A stretch of 64,000 bases of DNA from Weizmannia acidilactici (GTDB lineage Bacteria > Bacillota > Bacilli > Bacillales > Bacillaceae_C). The DNA is taken from positions 46,414-110,413 of the forward strand of contig NZ_BKZR01000004.1 of the NCBI RefSeq assembly GCF_008974225.1, read 5' to 3'. Below, in pieces: positions 23,336-31,506 of the stretch (position 1 is its first letter; each line of letters begins with the position of its first letter). The translations under genes were made by a program, and so were the position numbers. The notes beneath the pieces are model-generated. The model did no database searches and was not told the origin of the DNA. It saw only the letters and a program-made list of their open reading frames with translations.

Positions 23336-24460
23336 TTATTTTTCTTCTGCGGCGGTTTCCGCAATCGCAACTGCCATTTCCGCCAGTTTCACCAGTTCTT
23401 TGACCGGAATCCTTTCGTTGGTCGTATGGATTTCTTCATAACCCGTGCCGAGGTTCACCGTTGGGATATTAAAGCCGGAAATGACATTGGCGTCGCTTCC
23501 GCCCCCGCTTTGCTCGAGTTTGCTTTCACGGCCGATTTTCGCTGCCGCTTTTTTGGCAACTTCAACAACCTGGTCGCCGTCAGCGAATTTGAAGCCCGGA
23601 TACATGACGTTCACTTCAATTTCCGCTTTTCCGCCCATTTCCTGTGCCACTTGTTCAAACGCTTCCTTCATTTTCGCCACCTGCGCCTCCATTTTTTCCG
23701 GCACGAGCGAACGGGCTTCGGCAAGAATATCGACGCGGTCGCATACAATATTCGTCGCTCGGCCGCCTTCAAAGCGCCCGATATTGGCGGTCGTTTCGCT
23801 GTCGATGCGGCCGAGCGGCATTCTTGAAATGGCTTTTGCAGCAATCGTAATCGCAGAGACGCCTTTTTCCGGCGCCACCCCGGCATGGGCCGTTTTCCCT
23901 AAAATTGTTGCCTTGATTTTTGCCTGCGTCGGGGCGGCAGTGACAATCGTGCCGACCGGGCCGTCGCTGTCAAGTGCAAAACCGTATTTTGCCTTTAACA
24001 GGGAGGGATCCAATTCACGGGACCCGACAAGGCCGGACTCCTCGCCGACGGTAATCACAAACTGGATATCCCCGTGCCGGATATTGTCTTCTTTCAACAC
24101 CCGGATCATTTCGAACATAGCGGACAGCCCGGCTTTATCGTCCGACCCTAGAATCGTGGTGCCGTCCGAGACGATGTAACCGTCTTTAATGGACGGTTTG
24201 ATGCCTTTTCCCGGTACAACGGTATCCATATGCGAAGTAAAATAGATCGGCGCGGCATCCGGTACGTTCCCTTTCAATGTGCAGATCAGGTTTCCGGAGC
24301 CGTGCCCGGTTTTTCCTTTTGTATCGTCTTCATATACTTCAACGCCAAGGCTTTCGAATTTTTTCTTCAGCACTTTGCCAATTTCTTCTTCATGGCCGGT
24401 TTCCGAATCCACCTGAACCAATTCAAAAAATTCTTTTACTAAACGTTCTTCATTGACCAT
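23336..24460 (-). CDS. yqjE: M20 family peptidase, tripeptidase-T-like (YqjE)
   Basis: A 374-aa zinc-dependent aminopeptidase-type enzyme of the M20 family, probably acting on small peptides. The metal and catalytic motifs are present: TSHMDTVVPG, GSDDKAGLSA, VGEESGLVGS, ALDSDGP and the C-terminal HTTNERIP. The dimerisation domain (about 180-290) is complete. PepT-like annotation and YqjE synteny agree; substrate specificity is not determinable here. It is about 70 bp upstream of the CheW-like gene on the same strand. Confidence 0.88.
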   Translation of the reverse strand: MVNEERLVKEFFELVQVDSETGHEEEIGKVLKKKFESLGVEVYEDDTKGKTGHGSGNLICTLKGNVPDAAPIYFTSHMDTVVPGKGIKPSIKDGYIVSDGTTILGSDDKAGLSAMFEMIRVLKEDNIRHGDIQFVITVGEESGLVGSRELDPSLLKAKYGFALDSDGPVGTIVTAAPTQAKIKATILGKTAHAGVAPEKGVSAITIAAKAISRMPLGRIDSETTANIGRFEGGRATNIVCDRVDILAEARSLVPEKMEAQVAKMKEAFEQVAQEMGGKAEIEVNVMYPGFKFADGDQVVEVAKKAAAKIGRESKLEQSGGGSDANVISGFNIPTVNLGTGYEEIHTTNERIPVKELVKLAEMAVAIAETAAEEK

Positions 24461-24547
24461 GGAAAACCCTCCAATATTTGTATGTACTTTATCAGTATAT
24501 CGCTAAATGTGCGGACAGACAACGATGACCCCGCCGCATGATTTTGC

Positions 24548-24576
24548 TTGTGCATTTTCCGGATTCGGGCTAGAAT
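24548..24576 (+). promoter_or_regulatory. promoter of prli42
   Basis: TTGTGC (24548-24553), 17 bp spacer, TAGAAT (24571-24576), about 38 bp before the start codon. Confidence 0.5.
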
Positions 24577-24613
24577 AAACTTATCATTGTCCGTGCAAGA
24601 GGTGAAAAAAGTT

Positions 24614-24706
24614 TTGTCGAAAAAAACGCAAAAGATCGTGGTGTATTTGATGCTGCTGGCAATGTTGGCCGGCACAGTTCTCTCCGGATTGACCATGCTG
24701 TTCTAA
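24614..24706 (+). CDS. prli42: stressosome-associated miniprotein Prli42
   Basis: A 30-aa membrane miniprotein: a short basic N-terminus (MSKKTQK) followed by one hydrophobic helix (IVVYLMLLAMLAGTVLSG) and a short LTMLF end. This is the Prli42 pattern, a peptide that tethers the stressosome to the membrane in Listeria and is conserved in Bacilli. It uses a TTG start after AAGAGGTG; a GTG six codons upstream is also in frame. Its own promoter and terminator make it a self-contained gene. The call is by pattern; I cannot run an alignment. Confidence 0.75.
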   Translation: MSKKTQKIVVYLMLLAMLAGTVLSGLTMLF

Positions 24707-24712
24707 CAAAGA

Positions 24713-24737
24713 AGGAACGGGAATGCCCGTTCCTTTT
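24713..24737 (+). terminator. terminator of prli42
   Basis: GGAACGGG / CCCGTTCC, 8-bp perfect stem with a 4-nt loop, then TTTTT; it also abuts the stop of the converging L,D-transpeptidase gene. Confidence 0.9.
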
Positions 24738-25243
24738 TATTTGATTGCGCCCTTCTCTTTTGCCAGTTGGAGCATCGATCGATTCGAACGGGTGATGTAA
24801 ATTTTCACCCCGACTGGCACTTCTTCGTACAATTTTTCAAGCGCCTCCTTAGGCAGCCGGATGCAGCCACTTGAAATATAGCGGCCGATTGACGAAGGGT
24901 TATTCGTGCCGTGCAGGCCGTAAATCCGTCCGTCCGTGCCGCGAGCGTCAAACCCGATCCAACGTGACCCGAGCGGATTGCGCGGATCCCCGCCCGGAAT
25001 ATTTTTTTTACGGTAATAAGGGTTTTTGGCTTTCACTTTAATGGTAAACAACCCTTCCGGCGTCAGCTCGTTTGTTTTTCCGGTCGCAACCGGTGTTTCC
25101 ATCCGGATTTTCCCGTCTCGGATCCAGGCGAGCCGGTTGGTTGCTTTATTCACAATGATCAAAGGGTCCCCTGACGCAACACCCCCATCAGCCGGCAATA
25201 CCGGCATGCTGAACAAAAGCATTACTGCCATCCATACATGCAT
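24737..25243 (-). CDS. yqjB: L,D-transpeptidase (YkuD domain, YqjB-like)
   Basis: Cross-links peptidoglycan stem peptides through an L,D-catalytic cysteine. The 168-aa protein has an N-terminal hydrophobic signal-like segment (about residues 4-17) and a YkuD domain with the catalytic block HGTNNPSSIGRYISSGCIRL (conserved His, Ser-x-Gly and nucleophilic Cys). There is no LysM domain, unlike YkuD itself. The start at 25243 gives a signal at the very N-terminus; the open frame continues to 25315 without a better site. Confidence 0.85.
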   Translation of the reverse strand: MHVWMAVMLLFSMPVLPADGGVASGDPLIIVNKATNRLAWIRDGKIRMETPVATGKTNELTPEGLFTIKVKAKNPYYRKKNIPGGDPRNPLGSRWIGFDARGTDGRIYGLHGTNNPSSIGRYISSGCIRLPKEALEKLYEEVPVGVKIYITRSNRSMLQLAKEKGAIK

Positions 25244-25250
25244 ATGCCAT

Positions 25251-26242
25251 TCACCCGTTGATTGTATTTTCCTTAGTTTGCTTAACGGAGCGGGTTCCAT
25301 ACATGTTAAATCCACTTTTAATTGTTAAATATTGTTCAATTTCCTGCAAGAAAACATAAAGTGCCGCCCTTGCCTCAAATTCCTCCCTTGTTTTCGGAAG
25401 TTCCATTTTTTTCATATTTTCCTGGAGGGTATGTAGCGATTCCAGGCGGTGGTGGGCCGTATTTTGCGGCTTAATATGTTTTTCACTTCTTCCAAAAAAC
25501 GGGCAACGAACATCCGCTGTTCCACCATATGGGAGATCGATGCCAAAGTCGGCAGGCACCTTCCAATATTTCAAACTGCTTCGCCCGCATCGAAAAATAA
25601 TCATAATAAAATGTATCCCCCGCTGAGAGCCGGTTCTCGATATCGCGGAACGCAAGCTTCTTCCCTTCTTCAAGCAGGGCGGCAGTCTCAGTAATTTCAC
25701 TCCCGTCCCACGACATTTTCTCAAACTGCAAATAGGAGATCATTTCTTCGAAAATAGCTTTAAAATTGTTTTCAATTTCAGCCCGCATCGCGAGCAGTTT
25801 TGAATCGAGGCACGGCATGTACAAATTGATGACCAATGTGGTTCCAATGCCGATGAAAATGATGGCGCCCTCATTCAGTAGAAAAGCATACGTAATATGC
25901 CCTTTTGCATAAAAATGGAGCAAAATGACACTTGAAGGAACAATCCCTCCTGCACTTTTAATGCCACCGTCAGCGGGATCAAGATCAGCAAAGTTATGCC
26001 GATGACATAAGCTCGGTAGCCGAGAAGTGTGAAGCAAAGGGAGGACAATGCTATGACTATTATGCATGCGAGAAGCCGGCTCCATGCCGCAGTAAAAGAT
26101 TTCTTTTTCGTATTTTGGATGCAAAGGATCACGATTTGATCGCGGCGGATAAAAAATTTTGCAGATGGAAAAACTGGTCAATGCTGATTGCCACTGGTGC
26201 GCCAACAGCAGTTTTTAAAATCCTGTAACCAATCCGGAACAT
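25251..26242 (-). pseudogene. yqjA: YqjA-like aromatic-acid-exporter family protein with four frameshifts
   Basis: Translation in three frames together rebuilds one YqjA-type membrane protein of about 325 aa: MFRIGYRILKTAVGAPVAIS at the start, then VILCIQNTKKKS, VPSSVILLHFYAKGH, an INLYMPCLDSKL boundary, FRDIENRL and a C-terminal LPKTREEFEARAAL. Moving between frames needs four +1 corrections. These are near 26143 (AAA run), 25947 (GGG), 25562 (AAGG) and 25485 (AAAAA), every one a single missing base in or beside a short homopolymer. There are no internal in-frame stops otherwise. The start ATG (26242) has a strong GGGGGG site. Either a young pseudogene or local base-calling errors. Confidence 0.72.
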
Positions 26243-26319
26243 CGTCTTTCCCCCCGAAAGTAAATAAAAAAGCCTGAAGCCTTTTCCAATCGTAAGGCTC
26301 AGGCTTGAAGAAGGCCAAA

Positions 26320-26757
26320 TCAAAGTTCTTTACAGTATTCTTTGAACAATGCCTGCAGTTCGGCCACGACAGCTGCAGGGTCATGCCCTTCGATCTGATG
26401 GCGTTCAATCATTTTCACAATCTTTCCGTCTTTTAAAAGTGCAAAAGACGGGGAGGACGGCGGGTAACCGGTGAAATAGCTGCGCGCCCTCGCGGTTGCT
26501 TCCTTATCCTGCCCGGCAAACACTGAAACAAGCTGGTCAGGCCGCTTATCGTAATGGATGGCATGCGCTGCAGCCGGACGAGCGATTCCGCCTGCGCAGC
26601 CGCACACAGAGTTGATCAAAACAAGCGTTGTCCCTTTTTTGGCGAAAGCTTCGTCCACTTCTTCAGGCGTCCGCAGTTCCCTGTAGCCGGCATTGACAGC
26701 TTCTTCACGGGCCTGCCGGACGACGTCATTCATATAGAGATTAAAATTTACAGTCAT
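26320..26757 (-). CDS. brxB: bacilliredoxin BrxB (YqiW/YphP family)
   Basis: Removes bacillithiol from S-bacillithiolated proteins after oxidative stress. The 145-aa thioredoxin-like protein has the diagnostic CGC active site in NSVCGCAGGIARPAA (about residue 52-55) and the conserved SPSFALLKDGKIV region. Of the two paralogues, BrxB (YqiW) is favoured because of its position beside yqjA. Start ATG 26757 with an AAGGAAGGG site. Confidence 0.88.
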   Translation of the reverse strand: MTVNFNLYMNDVVRQAREEAVNAGYRELRTPEEVDEAFAKKGTTLVLINSVCGCAGGIARPAAAHAIHYDKRPDQLVSVFAGQDKEATARARSYFTGYPPSSPSFALLKDGKIVKMIERHQIEGHDPAAVVAELQALFKEYCKEL

Positions 26758-26895
26758 TTTTCCCTTCCTTTCTTGCTTGTACTACTGTTACAGACTATCA
26801 TAGCAGGATTTACCGCCACCTTTCAAACGTTCTGTTTGGCGCTGCATTTTTTTGCTTATTCATAGTAAAATGTGTAAAAAACTTGCCAAAAGGCG

Positions 26896-26923
26896 TTTAT
26901 TTTCTTTGAATCCGGGGTACAAT
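26896..26923 (+). promoter_or_regulatory. promoter of the candidate small RNA
   Basis: TTTATT (26896-26901), 16 bp spacer, TACAAT (26918-26923), divergent from brxB. The predicted start is near 26930. Confidence 0.4.
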
Positions 26924-26928
26924 AATAG

Positions 26929-26995
26929 TACATCTAGATCCATACCCCTAAACTCCCTAGATGCTTTGGATAGCGGTTTCTCGCTGTCCCTTTTT
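26929..26995 (+). ncRNA. candidate RoxS/RsaE-like small RNA
   Basis: No open frame, but an apparent transcription unit of about 67 nt. It begins with a 7-bp hairpin (CATCTAG 26931-26937 / CTAGATG 26957-26963) whose loop contains CCATACCCCTAAAC. An intrinsic terminator follows (GGATAGCG / CGCTGTCC, 8 bp with one wobble, then CTTTTT). A C-rich CATACCCC in a 5' loop plus a 3' terminator hairpin is the layout of RoxS/RsaE, the redox and central-metabolism sRNA of Firmicutes. Assignment is by recalled motif only; the expression unit itself is better supported than the name. Confidence 0.45.
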
Positions 26996-27001
26996 ATGCC
27001 G

Positions 27002-27029
27002 AAAAAACCGGGAACTTTCCCGGTTTTTC
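27002..27029 (-). terminator. bidirectional terminator at the fruK end
   Basis: AAAAACCGGGAA / TTCCCGGTTTTT perfect stem with runs of A and T on both sides. Confidence 0.9.
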
Positions 27030-27034
27030 TAATC

Positions 27035-27946
27035 TTATAACGGTTTTACATTCACTTGCTTAAGAAGTTCTTCCGCTTCTTCTTTCGTGCACAGTTCCAT
27101 CGAGAATGCCGTTGCGCTTCCGCAGGCGACGCCGAGCGCGAAAGCTTCTTCGTATGGCTTTCCTTTTGCAATCCCGCTCATAAATCCGGCTACGACAGAA
27201 TCCCCTGCGCCGGCGGAATTTTTCACCGTCCCTTTCGGCGCCACTGCATAATAAGAAACCTCTTGATTCAGGAAGAGCGCGCCCTTTTCTGCCATCGAAA
27301 TGATCACGTTTTCAACGCCCATATCCAGTAGGCGGCTGCCGTATTTGTGTGCTTCTTCCGGCGTTTCCACTTTTACGCCGAAAATCTCTCCAATTTCATG
27401 GTGGTTCGGCTTAATTAAAAACGGGTCCGCTTTAATGACGTGATTCAGCGGTTCGCCGGAAACATCGGCAATCACCCTTATATTTTTTTTCTGGCATCTT
27501 TTGATCAAATCCACATAAATCGTGGACGGCAGGGAACTCGGGATGCTGCCGGAAAATAAAATCATGTCGTTTTCATTCAGTTTTTCAATTTGGGCAAGCA
27601 GCTTGTCCAGCTCTGCTTCCGAAATGGACGGGCCTTTCCCGTTGATCTCGGTTTCTACACCTGATTTTAATTTAATATTGATCCTTGTATCTTCAGAAAC
27701 ATGGACAAAGTCCGTTGAAATGCCTTCTTCCCGCAGAAATTTTTCAATATAGCCACCTGTAAAACCGCCGAGAAAACCAAGCGCCGTGGAATCGACGCCG
27801 AGCCTTTTCAAAACGCGCGATACATTGATGCCTTTTCCGCCCGGAAATTTCGTATCCATAACAGAGCGGTTCAACCCGCCGAGTTCAAAATTTTCTACCT
27901 GGACAATATAATCGACGGACGGGTTCAGCGTAACAGTATAAATCAT
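27035..27946 (-). CDS. fruK: 1-phosphofructokinase family kinase
   Basis: PfkB-family sugar kinase; phosphorylates fructose 1-phosphate (or tagatose 6-phosphate in the LacC branch). The 303-aa protein has both PfkB signatures: FPGGKGINVSRVLKRLG near residue 34 and the ATP/catalytic motif NSAGAGDSVVAGF near residue 245. MIYTVTLNPSVDYIV is the usual FruK N-terminus. It stands alone, without fruR or the PTS gene fruA next to it, so FruK rather than LacC is likely but not certain. It has a long (about 135-nt) 5' leader. Confidence 0.85.
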   Translation of the reverse strand: MIYTVTLNPSVDYIVQVENFELGGLNRSVMDTKFPGGKGINVSRVLKRLGVDSTALGFLGGFTGGYIEKFLREEGISTDFVHVSEDTRINIKLKSGVETEINGKGPSISEAELDKLLAQIEKLNENDMILFSGSIPSSLPSTIYVDLIKRCQKKNIRVIADVSGEPLNHVIKADPFLIKPNHHEIGEIFGVKVETPEEAHKYGSRLLDMGVENVIISMAEKGALFLNQEVSYYAVAPKGTVKNSAGAGDSVVAGFMSGIAKGKPYEEAFALGVACGSATAFSMELCTKEEAEELLKQVNVKPL

Positions 27947-28086
27947 TCCTCACACAACCTTTGCTTTCATTTATCCTTTTCTCTCCTGGAAGCCTGGAAA
28001 ACAGGCTGCAGAACAAATCTTATTATCCCCCTTTTTTCCTTCTCAATCGCAGCCAGCCATCTGAAATTGCAATCCTTCCGGTCGTT

Positions 28087-28115
28087 ATTTTACAATCAAA
28101 AACAGTATAAATCAA
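28087..28115 (-). promoter_or_regulatory. promoter of fruK
   Basis: On the minus strand TTGATT (28110-28115), 17 bp, TAAAAT (28087-28092). The leader downstream contains AGCCTG / CAGGCT (27991-28007), a small hairpin of unknown role. Confidence 0.6.
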
Positions 28116-28171
28116 TTAAATTCATTCAAAAACAATCAGTTTCGATAATTTGCCACACTTTCCGCAAAACA

Positions 28172-28197
28172 GAAAAACCCGCTTGAATAAAAGCGGG
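28172..28197 (-). terminator. terminator of the bkd operon
   Basis: CCCGCTT / AAGCGGG 7-bp perfect stem with a 6-nt loop, followed on the minus strand by TTTTTCTGTTTT, just after the bkdB stop. Confidence 0.9.
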
Positions 28198-28207
28198 CAA
28201 TGGATCA

Positions 28208-29470
28208 TTAATAGAGCGGTGCGGTTTCCGGTGTGACCGCTTCTAAAATGTCTTTTACGCGTTTTAAAAAGCGGCCGCAGACCAGTCCGTCCAAAATGCG
28301 GTGGTCGAGCGAAAGGCAAAGGTTCACCATATCGCGGGCGGCAAACATTCCGCCATCCATGAAGACAGGGCGCTTGACAATCGATTCCACCTGCAGAATG
28401 GCAGCCTGCGGGTAATTGATGATCCCCATCGACTGCACCGAGCCAAACGTACCGGTATTGTTGACGGTAAATGTGCCGCCTTCCATATCTTCAGGCGCCA
28501 GTTTCCCTGTACGGGCTTTTTGCGCCAAATCCGCAATTTCGCGGGCAATGCCTTTAATCGATTTCTCATCGGCCCGTTTGATCACCGGGACATACAGCTT
28601 ATCTTCCGCTGCTACTGCAATCGAAATGTTGATCTCGTGTTTTTGGATGATGCTGTCCCCGGCCCAAGTTGAGTTGAGCTGCGGATACTCTTTTAACGCC
28701 TGAGCAACAGCTTTTACAAAAAAGGAAAAATAAGTAAGATTAAAGCCTTCACGCCGTTTAAAATCTTCTTTCACGGCATTCCTGTATTGCACAAGATTCG
28801 TTACATCGGCTTCCACCATCATCCACGCATGTGGAATTTTCTCCTTGCTGCGTACCATATTGTTTGCGATTGCTTTGCGCACGCCGGCAACGGGAATGAC
28901 AAGGTCTTCAGCAGCCGCCTGTTGCGGTCCAGGCGCCGGCAGCGTTTGTTTTTCAGCAGCAGGGGAAGGTTGGGAAGCCGGAGCTTGCAGTTGTTCCGCT
29001 TGCGGTTCGTTAAGGCTTCCAATAATTTTTAAAAGGTCTTTGCGGGTGATCCGGCCTTCCTTTCCCGTTCCCTTTACTTTGCTTAAGTCGATGCCGTGTT
29101 CCTGGGAAAGCTTCAGAACAGCCGGCGAATAGCGCATTTTTTTCCCTCCGCGGTTTTCCGGCGGTTCCGGGGAGACAGGCACGGATTCCGGTTCCCCTTC
29201 TTGCCGCATTCCGCTTTCCTCTTCAGCCGCTTCGATTTTGACCGTGCAAATTACTTCGCCGACCGCGACGGTTTCATCCACGGCCGCGATCAGTTCCACA
29301 ATCTCGCCGGTAAAAGATGAAGGCACTTCCGCATTGACTTTATCCGTCAACACTTCACAAAGCGGGTCGTATTTATTGACATGGTCGCCGGGGGATACGA
29401 GCCATTTGCTGATCGTCCCTTCCGTCACACTTTCCCCCAACTGCGGCATTGTAATGTTTTTAATCGCCAA
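28208..29470 (-). CDS. bkdB: branched-chain keto-acid dehydrogenase E2 (lipoamide acyltransferase)
   Basis: Core of the branched-chain 2-oxo-acid dehydrogenase complex; transfers acyl groups from lipoyl to CoA, supplying isobutyryl-, isovaleryl- and 2-methylbutyryl-CoA primers for branched fatty acids. The 420-aa protein has a lipoyl domain (lysine in LTDKVNAEV, about residue 44), a peripheral-subunit-binding domain (YSPAVLKLSQEHGIDL, about 112) and the catalytic domain ending in the active-site LDHRILDG. Pro/Ala linkers separate them. TTG start after AGGAGGG. Last gene of the operon, next to its terminator. Confidence 0.92.
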   Translation of the reverse strand: MAIKNITMPQLGESVTEGTISKWLVSPGDHVNKYDPLCEVLTDKVNAEVPSSFTGEIVELIAAVDETVAVGEVICTVKIEAAEEESGMRQEGEPESVPVSPEPPENRGGKKMRYSPAVLKLSQEHGIDLSKVKGTGKEGRITRKDLLKIIGSLNEPQAEQLQAPASQPSPAAEKQTLPAPGPQQAAAEDLVIPVAGVRKAIANNMVRSKEKIPHAWMMVEADVTNLVQYRNAVKEDFKRREGFNLTYFSFFVKAVAQALKEYPQLNSTWAGDSIIQKHEINISIAVAAEDKLYVPVIKRADEKSIKGIAREIADLAQKARTGKLAPEDMEGGTFTVNNTGTFGSVQSMGIINYPQAAILQVESIVKRPVFMDGGMFAARDMVNLCLSLDHRILDGLVCGRFLKRVKDILEAVTPETAPLY

Positions 29471-29493
29471 TTGACACCCTCCTTACCTGCATC

Positions 29494-30477
29494 TTAAAAT
29501 TCGGCCAACTCCCGCATCGCTTTTTCGATTTTATCGGGATTGACCATAAAATATTTTTCCATCGTCGGTGCATACGGCATCGCCGGAACATCCGGGCCAG
29601 CTAAACGCATAATCGGGGCGTCAAGATCAAACAGGCAGTGTTCCGCAATGATAGCGGCCACTTCACTGATGATGCTCCCCTCTTTATTGTCTTCGGTGAT
29701 GAGCAGCACTTTTCCCGTTTTTGCCGCCGCCTCCATAATCGCTTCCTTGTCAAGCGGGTACACAGTGCGCAGGTCAAGAATATGGGCATCAATGCCATCC
29801 TGTGCGAGCTTTTCCGCCACCTGCAGGGCGAAATGGACACAAAGCCCGTATGTGATAACCGTGATGTCCTCGCCTTCCCTTTTCACTTCGGCCTTTCCGA
29901 TCGGCAGCACATAATCATCATCGGGCACTTCCCCTTTAATTAAACGGTAAGCGCGCTTATGTTCAAAAAAGAGGACAGGATCGTCATCGCGAATCGCTGC
30001 CTTGAGCAAACCTTTTGCGTCATAAGGCGTGGACGGCATCACGATTTTAAGGCCCGGCTGGTTTGCAAATACCGCTTCGATCGATTGCGAATGGTACAGG
30101 GCGCCGTGGACACCGCCCCCGTAAGGCGCGCGCACGACAAGCGGGCAATGCCAGTCATTGTTCGTACGGTAGCGGATTTTGGCCGCTTCGGAAATAATTT
30201 GGTTTACTGCCGGCAAGATAAAGTCGGCAAACTGGATTTCGGCAATCGGCCGCATCCCATACATCGCCGCACCGACCCCGACGCCGACAATCGCGGATTC
30301 GGCGAGAGGGGTGTCGATCACCCTTCCGGCGCCGAACGCTTCATATAATCCTGCTGTCGCTTTGAACACCCCGCCTTTTTTCCCGACATCTTCCCCCATT
30401 ACAAAAACTTTTTCGTCCCGCTCCATCTCTTCGCGCAACGCTTTTGTGATCGCATCAATATATGAAATTACCGCCAT
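29494..30477 (-). CDS. bkdAB: branched-chain keto-acid dehydrogenase E1 beta subunit
   Basis: Forms the thiamine-diphosphate-dependent decarboxylase with BkdAA. The 327-aa protein begins ISYIDAITKALREEM and contains the E1-beta signatures VFVMGEDVGKKGGVF, PLAESAIVGVGVGAA and the C-terminal LLITEDNKEGS region. It is tightly packed between bkdAA (12 bp) and bkdB (23 bp). Confidence 0.93.
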   Translation of the reverse strand: MAVISYIDAITKALREEMERDEKVFVMGEDVGKKGGVFKATAGLYEAFGAGRVIDTPLAESAIVGVGVGAAMYGMRPIAEIQFADFILPAVNQIISEAAKIRYRTNNDWHCPLVVRAPYGGGVHGALYHSQSIEAVFANQPGLKIVMPSTPYDAKGLLKAAIRDDDPVLFFEHKRAYRLIKGEVPDDDYVLPIGKAEVKREGEDITVITYGLCVHFALQVAEKLAQDGIDAHILDLRTVYPLDKEAIMEAAAKTGKVLLITEDNKEGSIISEVAAIIAEHCLFDLDAPIMRLAGPDVPAMPYAPTMEKYFMVNPDKIEKAMRELAEF

Positions 30478-30489
30478 GGTCTTTCCTCC

Positions 30490-31482
30490 TCACTCCTCGC
30501 CGTATACATAACGTAGTGCATCTTCCGGCTTTGCATACGGCGCATTTTCGGCATAGTCGGTCGCTTCATTCACGATCTGCATGACGTGTCCATTAACTTC
30601 CTTTTCTTTTTGCACGTCCAAAAGGCCCAGCTCTTTTAAATATTGGCCAAACGTGGCGATAGGATCTTTTTCCTTCGCTTTTTTCACTTCTTCCGGGGCC
30701 CGGTAGCGGTCGTCATCATCGGAAGAGTGCGGCGTAAACCGGTAGACGACCGCCTCGATCAATGAGGGCCCTTCTCCGCGCCGTGCTCTGTCCGCCGCTT
30801 CTTTGACAACTTCATAGACAGCGAGCGGGTCATTTCCATCAACGGTCACGCCCGGCATGCCGTAGCCGATTGCCCGGTCGGAAACGCGAGGATTCCCGAG
30901 CTGTTCCTCAATCGGGACGGAAATCGCATACTGGTTATTTTCGCACATGAAAATCACCGGCAATTTATGGACAGAGGCAAAGTTCGCCCCTTCATGGAAA
31001 TCGCCCTGATTGGAAGAGCCTTCCCCGAACGTCACGAAGGAAACAAAGTCCTTTTTCTCCATTTTTCCGGCAAGCGCAATGCCGACCGCATGCGGAACCT
31101 GTGTTGTGACAGGCGAAGACTGCGTCACGATCCTGTTTTTCTTCTGCCCGAAATGGCCCGGCATCTGGCGCCCCCCCGAGTTCGGGTCTTCCGCTTTCGC
31201 AAATCCGGACAGCATGATGTCGCGCGCGGTCATGCCGAAAGCGAGCACTACCCCGAGATCGCGGTAATACGGCAAAACATAGTCTTTTTTCCTGTCGAGC
31301 GCAAATGCTGCGCCGACCTGGGCGGCTTCCTGCCCCTGACAGGAAATGACAAACGGGATTTTCCCGGACCTGTTCAACAGCCACATCCGTTCGTCCAATT
31401 TGCGCGCCAAAAGCATCGTTTCATACATCTCGATGACATCCCGGTCGCTTAAGCCCAAGCTTTTATGCCGATTTTCAGTCAT
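30490..31482 (-). CDS. bkdAA: branched-chain keto-acid dehydrogenase E1 alpha subunit
   Basis: Thiamine-diphosphate-binding subunit of the E1 component. The 330-aa protein has the family features GKIPFVISCQGQEAAQVG, the TPP-binding segment from GEGSSNQGDFHEGANFA to ENNQYAIS and the phosphorylation-loop-like FTPHSSDDDDRYR. The start chosen is ATG 31482 (MTENRHK), nine bases after GGGGAG; a GTG three codons earlier is too close to it. It follows lpdV by about 25 bp. Confidence 0.93.
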   Translation of the reverse strand: MTENRHKSLGLSDRDVIEMYETMLLARKLDERMWLLNRSGKIPFVISCQGQEAAQVGAAFALDRKKDYVLPYYRDLGVVLAFGMTARDIMLSGFAKAEDPNSGGRQMPGHFGQKKNRIVTQSSPVTTQVPHAVGIALAGKMEKKDFVSFVTFGEGSSNQGDFHEGANFASVHKLPVIFMCENNQYAISVPIEEQLGNPRVSDRAIGYGMPGVTVDGNDPLAVYEVVKEAADRARRGEGPSLIEAVVYRFTPHSSDDDDRYRAPEEVKKAKEKDPIATFGQYLKELGLLDVQKEKEVNGHVMQIVNEATDYAENAPYAKPEDALRYVYGEE

Positions 31483-31506
31483 ATTGTTCACTCCCCATTC
31501 AAAGCA

